Below are positions 55,352 to 64,000 of a DNA stretch of 64,000 bases, in pieces (the first letter of the stretch is position 1; each line of letters opens with the position of its first letter). Position numbers and translations under genes: made by a program. This DNA comes from JAOUEA01 sp963797635 (GTDB lineage Bacteria; Actinomycetota; UBA4738; HRBIN12), in contig CAWCPZ010000010.1 of assembly GCA_963797635.1 (NCBI GenBank), forward strand, positions 372,001 to 436,000, written 5' to 3'. Under the pieces are notes generated by a model. It made no database searches. It was not told the DNA's origin and saw only the letters and a list, made by a program, of their open reading frames with translations.

Positions 55352-57313
55352 ATGAGCGACATCGAACAGAACATCGAGGCCCTACTTTCCGAGGAGCGGG
55401 TCTTCCCCCCTCCGGCCGACTTCGTCGAGCGTGCCATCGTCAACGACCCGGAGATCTACGATCGCGCCAACGCCGACTACGAAGCCTTCTGGGCCGAGCA
55501 GGCCGAGCGACTCACGTGGTTCTCCCACTGGGATTCGGTCATGGAATGGGAGCCGCCGTGGGTGCGGTGGTTCTCGGGGGGCACCCTCAACGCTTCCTAC
55601 AACTGCCTGGACCGTCACGTGGAGGCCGGGGGTGGCGACAAGGTCGCCTACCACTGGGAGGGCGAACCCGGTGACACCCGCACGATCACCTACGCCGACC
55701 TCTACGAGGACGTGTGCCGGCTCGCCAACGGGCTGAAGTCGCTCGGGGTGGCCAAGGGGGACCGGGTCAACATCTACCTGGGCATGGTGCCCGAGCTCCC
55801 CATCGCGATGCTGGCCTGCGCGCGGATCGGGGCCGCGCACTCGGTGGTCTTCGGAGGCTTCAGCGCCGAGGCGCTGCGCGACCGCATCAACGACGCCGAG
55901 GCCAAGGTGCTGATCACGGCCGATGGTGCGTGGCGACGCGGCACCGTCGTCCCGCTGAAGGACAACGCCGATGCAGCCGTGGCGCAGTGTCCCTCGATCG
56001 AACACGTGGTCACCGTGCGTCGGTGCGAGAACGAGCACGCGTTCCAGGCGGGCCGAGACATCTGGTACCACGAGTTGGTGGCCGATCAGCCGCCCGAGTG
56101 TGAACCCGAACCCATGGACGCCGAGGATCTGCTCTACCTGCTGTACACCAGCGGCACCACCGGCAAGCCCAAGGGCATCGCCCACACCACGGGCGGCTAC
56201 ATGACACAGGTGGCCGCCACCCACCGGATGATCTTCGACATCCACGAAGACGACGTGTACTGGTGTGCGGCCGACTGCGGGTGGGTGACCGGCCACAGCT
56301 ACATCGTCTATGGGCCGCTCGCGAACCACACCACCGGCGTGATGTACGAGGGCGCGCCCGACTGGCCCGACAAGGACCGATGGTGGGACATCATCGAGCG
56401 GTACGGGGTCACGATCCTGTACACGGCGCCCACCGCGGTGCGTGCGTTCATGCGATGGGGGACCGAGCACGCCGACAAGCACGACCTCACCTCGCTCCGG
56501 CTGCTGGGTTCGGTGGGCGAGCCGATCAACCCGGAGGCGTGGGTCTGGTACTGGAAGGTGATCGGCGGGGAACGGTGTCCCATCGTCGACACCTGGTGGC
56601 AGACGGAAACCGGCGCGATCCTCATCTCGCCGATGCCGGGCCTCACGCTGCTGAAGCCTGGGTCGGCGACGTTCCCGTTCCCGGGGATCGCTGCCGACGT
56701 CGTCGACGAACGGGGCGTGAGCGTCGGCCTGGGCGGCGGTGGCTACCTGGTGCTGCGTCACCCGTGGCCCGCGATCGCCCGCACGATCTGGGGTGATCCC
56801 GATCGCTACGTCGAGACCTACTTCGGTCGCTACGGCCACGACGTCTACGTGGCCGGCGACGGCGCCCGCCTGGACGCCGAAGGGTTCTACTGGCTGCTGG
56901 GCAGGATCGACGACGTGATGAACGTCGCCGGCCACCGTCTGTCGACCTTCGAGATCGAATCGGCGCTCGTCGACGACGAGAAGGTGGCCGAGGCGGCGGT
57001 GGTCTCGCGTCCGCACGAGGTCAAGGGAGAAGGGATCGTGGCCTTCGTCACCTTGAAGTCGGGCTACGACGGTGACGAAGCGATGCTCAACGAGCTCCGC
57101 GAGCACGTGGCGAAGGTGATCGGCCCGATCGCCAAGCCCGACGTGATCATCTTCACGCCCGACCTGCCGAAGACCCGCTCGGGCAAGATCATGCGCCGGC
57201 TCCTGCGGGACGTCGCTCGTGGCGACCAGCTGGGCGACGTCACGACGCTCGCGAACGCCGAGATCGTCGAGTCGATCCGGGAACAAGCCGCCGCCGGCGC
57301 GGGCGAGGAGTGA
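55352..57313 (+). CDS. acs: Acetyl-CoA synthetase
   Basis: 653 residues, the family size. LLYTSGTTGKPKGIAHTTGG (~260, ATP site), WWQTETGAILISPMPG, DGARLDAEGFYWLLGRIDDV, and the C-terminal PKTRSGKIMRRLLR with the Lys that is acetylated in related enzymes. It activates acetate to acetyl-CoA in the cytosol. GGGAGG lies before ATG 55352. The flanking PPOX gene may be co-transcribed. Confidence 0.95.
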   Translation: MSDIEQNIEALLSEERVFPPPADFVERAIVNDPEIYDRANADYEAFWAEQAERLTWFSHWDSVMEWEPPWVRWFSGGTLNASYNCLDRHVEAGGGDKVAYHWEGEPGDTRTITYADLYEDVCRLANGLKSLGVAKGDRVNIYLGMVPELPIAMLACARIGAAHSVVFGGFSAEALRDRINDAEAKVLITADGAWRRGTVVPLKDNADAAVAQCPSIEHVVTVRRCENEHAFQAGRDIWYHELVADQPPECEPEPMDAEDLLYLLYTSGTTGKPKGIAHTTGGYMTQVAATHRMIFDIHEDDVYWCAADCGWVTGHSYIVYGPLANHTTGVMYEGAPDWPDKDRWWDIIERYGVTILYTAPTAVRAFMRWGTEHADKHDLTSLRLLGSVGEPINPEAWVWYWKVIGGERCPIVDTWWQTETGAILISPMPGLTLLKPGSATFPFPGIAADVVDERGVSVGLGGGGYLVLRHPWPAIARTIWGDPDRYVETYFGRYGHDVYVAGDGARLDAEGFYWLLGRIDDVMNVAGHRLSTFEIESALVDDEKVAEAAVVSRPHEVKGEGIVAFVTLKSGYDGDEAMLNELREHVAKVIGPIAKPDVIIFTPDLPKTRSGKIMRRLLRDVARGDQLGDVTTLANAEIVESIREQAAAGAGEE

Positions 57314-57320
57314 GCCATCG

Positions 57321-57752
57321 ATGACGATCGACGAGAAGATCTTCCTGCCGCAGGAAGCTGAGTTCGTTGCGGTGCAGCGAGACTGTGCGCTCGCCACGCT
57401 GCGGCCCGACGGGCGTCCGCACGTGGTGCCGATCTCGACGGTGCTCGACCTGGACCGCCTGGTGTTCGCCACCGAACGCGACACCCAGAAGGTTCGCAAC
57501 ATCGAGGGCAACGCCAACGTCGCGATCTGCTACGACGAGTACCACGAGGACTGGTCACAGCTGGTGCAGGTGATCGCCGAGGGCGAGGCCTACATCCTCG
57601 ACGGCGGCTTCGAGTTCGAACGCGACCGCACGCTGCTCTACGAGAAGTATCCGCAGTACGAGGAGCGGGCCCCGATCGAGGAGGGCAGCTCGGTCATCAT
57701 CGAGGTGCGCGTCGACAAGGTCATGAGCAGCTGGCGGTGGGCGCCGGACTGA
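57321..57752 (+). CDS. PPOX-class flavin/F420-binding protein
   Basis: 143 residues: FVAVQRDCALATLRPDGRPH, VVPISTVLDLDRLVFATERD, TQKVRNIEGNANVAICYDEY, and RVDKVMSSWRWAP. Pyridoxamine-5'-phosphate-oxidase-like split barrel, flavin or F420 type. It starts seven bases after acs. Its substrate is not visible. Convergent with the peptidase gene by one base. Confidence 0.8.
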   Translation: MTIDEKIFLPQEAEFVAVQRDCALATLRPDGRPHVVPISTVLDLDRLVFATERDTQKVRNIEGNANVAICYDEYHEDWSQLVQVIAEGEAYILDGGFEFERDRTLLYEKYPQYEERAPIEEGSSVIIEVRVDKVMSSWRWAPD

Positions 57753-57753
57753 C

Positions 57754-59551
57754 TCAGGCCGCCGGCGTCGGCGGGCCGCCGTGCTCGGCGAAGAAGTCCA
57801 GGATCATCCGCATGTGCCGCACCTGATCCTCGGTGGCGTTGGCGTGATGGCCGGTGGGATACCAGTGGACCCGGACCTCGACGCCGTTGGCTCGCACCGC
57901 GTCGACCCACGGCGTGATCCCCTCCACGGGGCATCGCGAGTCGTTCTCGCCCGCGATGATCAAGACCGGCGCACGGACGCGGGCGGCGTACGTCATGGGG
58001 TCGCGTTCCCGGTACATCTCCGGCACCTCGACGGGGCTCCCGCCGTAGACGGCGTCATCCCACGCCTGGAGCGCCGGGGCGCTCGCCCAATGGGCCGCCA
58101 CGAAGTCCCCCGCCGGGATCCCGGCGAACATCGCGCGCCACCGATCCGGGTGCAACCCGGCGTTGAGGCACGCCAGGCAGCCGCCCCAGGACCAGCCGCT
58201 CCAGTAGACGCGTTCGGGATCGGCGACGCCGTCGGCGATCAACCGATCCAGGCAGGCGTTGACGTCCTCGGACTCCGGCAGGCACGGGTTGCCGATCAGG
58301 GCTTCACGGAAGCCGACGCCGTAGCCGGTGGAACCCCGGTAGTTGACCAACGCCACCGCGTAGCCCGCGTCCACGAAGGCCAGGACCTCGGCGTCGAAGC
58401 GGTCTCCTTCGTGCCACTCGGGGCCGCCGTGTACCGACATCACCGTGGGGAAGGGGCCATCGCCCTCGGGCGTCGCCAGGAACGCATGGATGGGTTCGCC
58501 GTGCGGATTGTCGAACCAGAACCCGCGCATCGCCGTCCCGGGCGGTGGCGGTTCGTCCTCGATCGTGAGGACGGGCAGGCCCCCGAGGTCGACGATCCTG
58601 GGTGGGTCGATCCCGCTGCTCGTTTCGAACCACACCTGTCCGTCCGGCCGGATCGCGCCGTCGTCGATCTCGCCGCCGGGATCTGCGATCACGTCGGTGG
58701 TCTCGTCGTCGACGTTCACGCGGACCAGCTGTGACCGCCCCTCGTGTTCGTGACGCACCAAGAGCGCCGACGCGTCGGCATACCAGGCCACCGGCCAGGC
58801 GGCCCCCGGCAGCGTGGGCAGCGTCAGATCGCGGCGCTCCCCGGAATCCAGGTCCCAGAGCCCGGGCCGTTCGAACGGTCCCATCTCGCTGACGAACGCG
58901 AGCAGGTGGCCGCGCGGTGACCACGCCACCGCCTCCAGCCGTCGGGCCTGATCGACCAGGTCGCCGACGGGCTCGCCCGTTCTCCGCGTCGAGGACGCGG
59001 AGCGCCGAACGCAGGATGTCGCCGTCCTCTCCGTGCCGGATGCAGAGCAGGGTCCCGTCCTGCGAGAGCCCTCCGACGCCTTCGGGCCATTCGGCACCGA
59101 CGCCGGCTGGGTGCTCGTGCCGGTAGACCAGCCGCGCTTCCTGGTCGCCGTCCGCGATGTACACCCGGTAGTCGTCGTCGGTCGCGCATCCCACCGCGAC
59201 GCGGTCACCCACCATCGAGATGCCCATGGACCAGGCGTCGGGAACACCACGCACCAGCGGTCGCGGTTCCCCGCCGTCGAAGGGAGCGCTCACCCAGTGA
59301 CCGCGTTCGTTGCCGGTCGCATCGAGCCACCACACCAGTCGCCCGTCGGGGGCGACCATCACATGCTCGATCCCCACCGGGTCGTCGGTGACCTGCCGCC
59401 ACGAGCCGTCGCCGAGGTCGTACGTCCACACCTGCGACGCGCCGCTCCGGGTCGTGATCAGCGCCAGATGGTCGGGCTCAGCATCGGACCACGCGGGGAA
59501 GCCGACGCTGGTGGCGGTGAACCGTCGTTCCCAGGCGGGCTCGAGCGACAT
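57754..59551 (-). CDS. S9-family peptidase (acylaminoacyl/dipeptidyl type), one frame break
   Basis: About 598 residues. N-terminal propeller (VGFPAWSDAEPDHLALITTR, MVAPDGRLVWWLDATGNERG), then after a shift near 58980 the second part with AVAWSPRGHLLAFVSEMG and the hydrolase domain: YWSGWSWGGCLACLNAGL (catalytic Ser), IIAGENDSRCPVEG (Asp) and WYPTGHHANA (His). Cytosolic oligopeptidase of the S9C type. GAGGAGG precedes ATG 59551. The break is a single indel. Confidence 0.85.
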
Positions 59552-59645
59552 CTCGCGTTCCTCCTCGATGCGGACAGTCGCGAGCCTATCGCCGGGATGG
59601 CGGCGATGCCTTGCCGTTCCGCGATCCAGCGGTCACCATCGGACG

Positions 59646-60041
59646 ATGTCGGGCTCCGGGAGCATGCCTCCCCCGATCATCGGTCCCCAGGGCCGGGCCT
59701 TGGGTCGTCGCTCGCGGCCGATCGATGACGACGTCGAGGGCCCGCCGCCCGACGATGACTGGCGCTATCGCCGTGATGGCGCGCCCAGGCTCCTCGCGCT
59801 CCTGGGCGTCGTTGCCGGGTTCCTGGCGCTGATCGTCCCCGGCGTCTTCGCGCTCCGTTCGTATCGCCGGTGGCAGGACGGGATCGTCCTGCAGCCCTCG
59901 TTCGCCTGGGTGATGGGGATCCTGGCGCTCTGGGCGGCGGTCGTCGTGCTGCTGCTGGTGTTCACGGACTTCCTCGGGCTCGCGATCCTGCTCGGCGTGG
60001 TGGGCCCGCTCGCCAGCATCGTGATGGCGCTGAAGTCCTGA
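59646..60041 (+). CDS. Small membrane protein
   Basis: 131 residues: acid-basic N-terminus (IDDDVEGPPPDDDWRYRRDG), then helices LLALLGVVAGFLALIVPGVF, FAWVMGILALWAAVVVLLLV and LGLAILLGVVGPLASIVMAL. No family known. It lies immediately before the groEL promoter and is not a GroES. Confidence 0.65.
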   Translation: MSGSGSMPPPIIGPQGRALGRRSRPIDDDVEGPPPDDDWRYRRDGAPRLLALLGVVAGFLALIVPGVFALRSYRRWQDGIVLQPSFAWVMGILALWAAVVVLLLVFTDFLGLAILLGVVGPLASIVMALKS

Positions 60042-60058
60042 TCGCGCCCGAAGAGGGC

Positions 60059-60089
60059 TTGTCACACCCACGCCCTTTCCCGTTACAAT
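60059..60089 (+). promoter_or_regulatory. groEL promoter
   Basis: TTGTCA (60059-60064) and TACAAT (60084-60089), 19 bases apart; the CIRCE element starts three bases later. Confidence 0.6.
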
Positions 60090-60091
60090 CG

Positions 60092-60118
60092 TTAGCACTC
60101 GGTAGCTTCGAGTGCTAG
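60092..60118. promoter_or_regulatory. CIRCE operator
   Basis: TTAGCACTC - nine bases - GAGTGCTAG; only the last base differs from the consensus inverted repeat. It is the HrcA repressor site controlling heat-shock chaperones. Confidence 0.92.
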
Positions 60119-60180
60119 CAGTCGGAGACCAAGACTGACCAGGGCTGAACAAGCCACCAACGCGAAGGAAAGGAGAAGGG

Positions 60181-61809
<1,629 letters not shown>

Positions 61810-61835
61810 CTCGTCGGCACCATCGCACCACCGTG

Positions 61836-61870
61836 AGAACGGGGGCCCTCGGGTCCCCGTTCTTCGTTTT
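61836..61870 (+). terminator. groEL terminator
   Basis: Stem AGAACGGGG / CCCCGTTCT with a short loop, followed by TCGTTTT. Confidence 0.85.
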
Positions 61871-61929
61871 GACCGTTCACAGGCGGCACCCCAGGATGAG
61901 CGGGCCCCAGTGCATCCGAGGAGGTCTCG

Positions 61930-63582
61930 CTGGCCGGCAGGGATACCGCTCGCGTGTTCGCCGCGGTGCTCCGGCGCGGAGCGTTGCGCCGCGTGCTGCT
62001 CGCGTTCTTCATCTTCAACGCCGCCGAATGGGCGGTCTGGCTCGCGGTGCTCGTGTACGCCTTCACGATCGGCGGCACGACGACCGCCGGCGTCGTCGCG
62101 CTGCTCCAGCTGATCCCCGCCGCGCTGGTCGCTCCGTTGGGATCGGTCGTCGGGGACCGGCTCCGTCGGGATCATGCCCTCGCGCTCGGCTACGCCACCC
62201 AGTCGGTGGTCATGGGGGCGACGGCGATCGCGTTGTGGTCGGACGCCCCGCCATGGGTGGTCTTCATCGGGGCGATCGCCACCAGCTGTTCGATCACCCT
62301 GACCAGGCCCGTCCACAACGCGATCCTGCCGGAGCTGGCGGAAACGCCCGAAGAGCTGACCGCCTCCAACGCCGCCTCCAGCACCCTGGAAGGACTCGCG
62401 ATCTTCGTCGGGCCGGTGCTCAACGGGGTGTTGATCGGGATCGATGGTCCATGGCTCGTCTTCGCGGTGATGAGCGCCGCCTCGGTGATCAGCGCGCTCG
62501 TCACGGTGCACCTGCCGTTGCGGGAGGTCGACGGGGCCGAACGCGAGGACGATCCCGAGCGGTTGATCGCCGACGCCCGAGAGGGGTTCGCCCAGCTCCG
62601 CCGTGAGCCCGGCGCCCTGATGCTGAGCCTGCTCGTGGGTGCCCAGTTCGTGGTGATCGGCGCCCTCGATGTGCTCTACACGGTGACCGCGATCGACGTG
62701 TTGGACATGGGCGAGTCCGGGATCGGGATCCTGGCCTCGGCCGTGGGGGTCGGCGGGGTGGTGGGCGCCACCGCGACCGCCGTCCTGGTCGGGCGCCGGC
62801 GCATGAGCCCGGCGCTCGGCGCCGGGATCATCGTCACGGGGATCCCGCTCGCACTGGTGGCCTTCGCGCAGGCGCCTCCGTTCGCGTTGGTGATGCTGGC
62901 GCTGAGCGGTGCCGGCAAGGCGTTCTTCGACGTGGCCGGACGCACGCTCCTGCAGCGGACCGTTCGTGACGAGGTGCTCGCGCGGATCTTCGGGGTGCAG
63001 GAAGGACTGCTGATGGCCGGGTTGGCGCTCGGTTCGATCGCGGCGCCGGTGTTGGTGGCGCTCTTCGGGGCACGCGGGGCCTTCGTCGCCGCCGGCGCAT
63101 TCCTGCCCCTGCTCGGTGCGATCTCGTGGGGACGGCTGCGGCGCATCGAGGAGGGCGGCGTGGTGCCCGGGCCGGAGCTCGCGGTGCTGCTGCGTATCCC
63201 GTTCTTCCAGCCGCTCTCGCAGCCGGTGCTCGAGCGCTTGTCATGGAACCTCGTACCCGTCACGGCGCCGGCGGGATCGGTCGTCATCCGCGAGGGCGAT
63301 CCCGGCGATCGCTTCTACATGATCGAGGACGGGACGGTGAGCGTGGTTGCCGGCGGCGTGCCGATCGCGACGCTGGGACCCGGCGGCTACTTCGGGGAGA
63401 TCGCGCTGCTCCGCAACGTTCCTCGCACGGCCACGATCACGGCCGACTCGGACCTCCGCCTCCTCGCGCTCGAACGCGATGACTTCCTGGCCGCCGTCAC
63501 CGGGTCGCGGCCGAGCTCGGAGCGCGCCGACCAGGAGATGGACCGCCGGCTGGGTGAACACCAGCCTCCCAGCGGGCGGTGA
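61930..63582 (+). CDS. MFS transporter fused to a cyclic-nucleotide-binding domain
   Basis: About 550 residues. CTG 61930 stands five bases behind GAGGAGG; the first GTG is 61954. Twelve-helix MFS core (residues ~20-400, e.g. FFIFNAAEWAVWLAVLVYAF, GIGILASAVGVGGVVGAT), then a cNMP-binding domain: FFQPLSQPVLERLSWNLVPV, GDRFYMIEDGTVSVVAGG and the phosphate-binding cassette YFGEIALLRNVPRTATITAD. Family: such proteins tie export or uptake to cAMP-type signals. The substrate is unknown. The terminator of groEL separates it from the chaperonin. Confidence 0.88.
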   Translation: MAGRDTARVFAAVLRRGALRRVLLAFFIFNAAEWAVWLAVLVYAFTIGGTTTAGVVALLQLIPAALVAPLGSVVGDRLRRDHALALGYATQSVVMGATAIALWSDAPPWVVFIGAIATSCSITLTRPVHNAILPELAETPEELTASNAASSTLEGLAIFVGPVLNGVLIGIDGPWLVFAVMSAASVISALVTVHLPLREVDGAEREDDPERLIADAREGFAQLRREPGALMLSLLVGAQFVVIGALDVLYTVTAIDVLDMGESGIGILASAVGVGGVVGATATAVLVGRRRMSPALGAGIIVTGIPLALVAFAQAPPFALVMLALSGAGKAFFDVAGRTLLQRTVRDEVLARIFGVQEGLLMAGLALGSIAAPVLVALFGARGAFVAAGAFLPLLGAISWGRLRRIEEGGVVPGPELAVLLRIPFFQPLSQPVLERLSWNLVPVTAPAGSVVIREGDPGDRFYMIEDGTVSVVAGGVPIATLGPGGYFGEIALLRNVPRTATITADSDLRLLALERDDFLAAVTGSRPSSERADQEMDRRLGEHQPPSGR

Positions 63583-63683
63583 GACGGGTCCGGTCGGCGA
63601 TCTGCAACACAACCGCAACATCCCGGCGCGAACCACCTCCGGGATCGAACCGAACTACCCGTGGAGCCCCTCTCTCCGACGAG

Positions 63684-63714
63684 AAGGCCCCGGACCCCCC
63701 GTCCGGGGCCTTTT
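63684..63714 (+). terminator. Terminator after MFS gene
   Basis: Perfect 11-bp stem AAGGCCCCGGA / TCCGGGGCCTT, seven-base loop, then TT. Confidence 0.8.
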
Positions 63715-63763
63715 CCCATGTCCGGGCCAAGGTCGGGGCCGGCGGCGTGGGAGGATACGCGCC

Positions 63764-64000
63764 GTGCACGAGGTGACGATCACGATCCGCTGGCGCGACG
63801 TCGACAACTACGGCCACGTCAACAACGCGGTCTACCTGACCTACCTCGAAGAGTGCCGCGACCGGCTGGTGGAGTCCCTGTTCGGTACCGAGGAGGCGTG
63901 GGACTTCGTGCTGGCCCGGGTCGCGATCGACTACCGGAACCAGCTCACGCAGGCCGATGGCCAGGTCCTGGTGCGATGCGGGGTCGCCGGGCACGGGACC
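63764..64000 (+). CDS. Acyl-CoA thioesterase (hotdog, 4HBT type), 3' end outside window
   Basis: 79 codons visible from GTG 63764: ITIRWRDVDNYGHVNNAVYL, then TYLEECRDRLVESLFG. The Asp and the following GHVNN are the active-site strand of 4-hydroxybenzoyl-CoA thioesterase-like hotdog proteins. The rest is beyond the right edge. Confidence 0.85.
   Translation, partial: MHEVTITIRWRDVDNYGHVNNAVYLTYLEECRDRLVESLFGTEEAWDFVLARVAIDYRNQLTQADGQVLVRCGVAGHGT

Overview
The window looks like chromosomal DNA of a high-GC actinobacterium (Actinomycetota). The sequence evidence is very high GC, frequent GTG starts, and actinobacterial families: CarD, DUF3263, the DUF2342-type zinc metalloprotease beside tilS, a DUF5679 zinc ribbon, a LytR_C protein, and groEL under CIRCE without groES. 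Gene order alone does not place it in a class. No phage, transposase, CRISPR array or rRNA was seen. Two tRNA-Thr genes (CGT and TGT anticodons) are present.

Layout. (1) 1-10.66 kb is a signalling island: four paralogous HisKA_3-type sensor kinases (one cut by the left edge, three with frame breaks), a lone receiver protein, a universal stress protein, a NarL-type regulator, a receiver-HTH-adenylate/guanylate cyclase fusion and a tiny membrane protein, closed by a strong hairpin. (2) 10.69-13.3 kb has a rearranged discoidin-like fragment and a universal-stress-protein/UbiB-kinase fusion. (3) 13.4-30.2 kb is a largely intact housekeeping block: tRNA-Thr, zinc metalloprotease, tilS, hpt, ftsH, HAD hydrolase, J-domain protein, the folate genes folE, folP, folB and folK with two unexpected passengers, then DUF2520, panC, a nadC remnant, coaX and lysS. 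(4) 30.2-41.8 kb holds a lone receiver, clpC, a membrane protein, a RIO-type kinase, radA, carD, PIN-TRAM, ispD, ispF, rlmB and the second tRNA-Thr. (5) 42.1-50.7 kb is an accessory stretch: TadE/TadG/CpaB-like pilus genes, a cytochrome P450, a nuclease lipoprotein, a D-aminoacylase-like amidohydrolase and a sulfur-relay cluster (DsrE fragment, TusA, sulfide:quinone-reductase-like flavoprotein, TusA, DsrE). (6) 50.7-64 kb has a GAF-GAF-PAS hybrid-input kinase, DUF3263, LytR_C, a receiver, an Rrf2 regulator, DUF5679, acs, a PPOX protein, an S9 peptidase, a membrane protein, CIRCE-groEL, an MFS-cyclic-nucleotide-binding fusion and a partial thioesterase.

How the parts fit. The folate block covers GTP cyclohydrolase, DHPS, DHNA and HPPK steps in one strand with overlapping genes; panC and coaX supply pantothenate and CoA; ispD-ispF are the MEP pathway. 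Nucleotide signalling appears twice: a cyclase fusion at 7.0-8.3 kb and a cNMP-binding transporter at 62-63.6 kb.

Two window-wide observations matter most. First, many genes have a TANNNT (or CANNNT) hexamer ending 6-8 bases before the start codon, the signature of leaderless transcription, and this fixes several starts. Second, frame breaks are concentrated in 1-10.4 kb and 43.4-50.2 kb, while 21.7-43.3 kb has none; several sit in runs of G or C. Whether these are pseudogenes or sequencing indels cannot be settled from the sequence alone.
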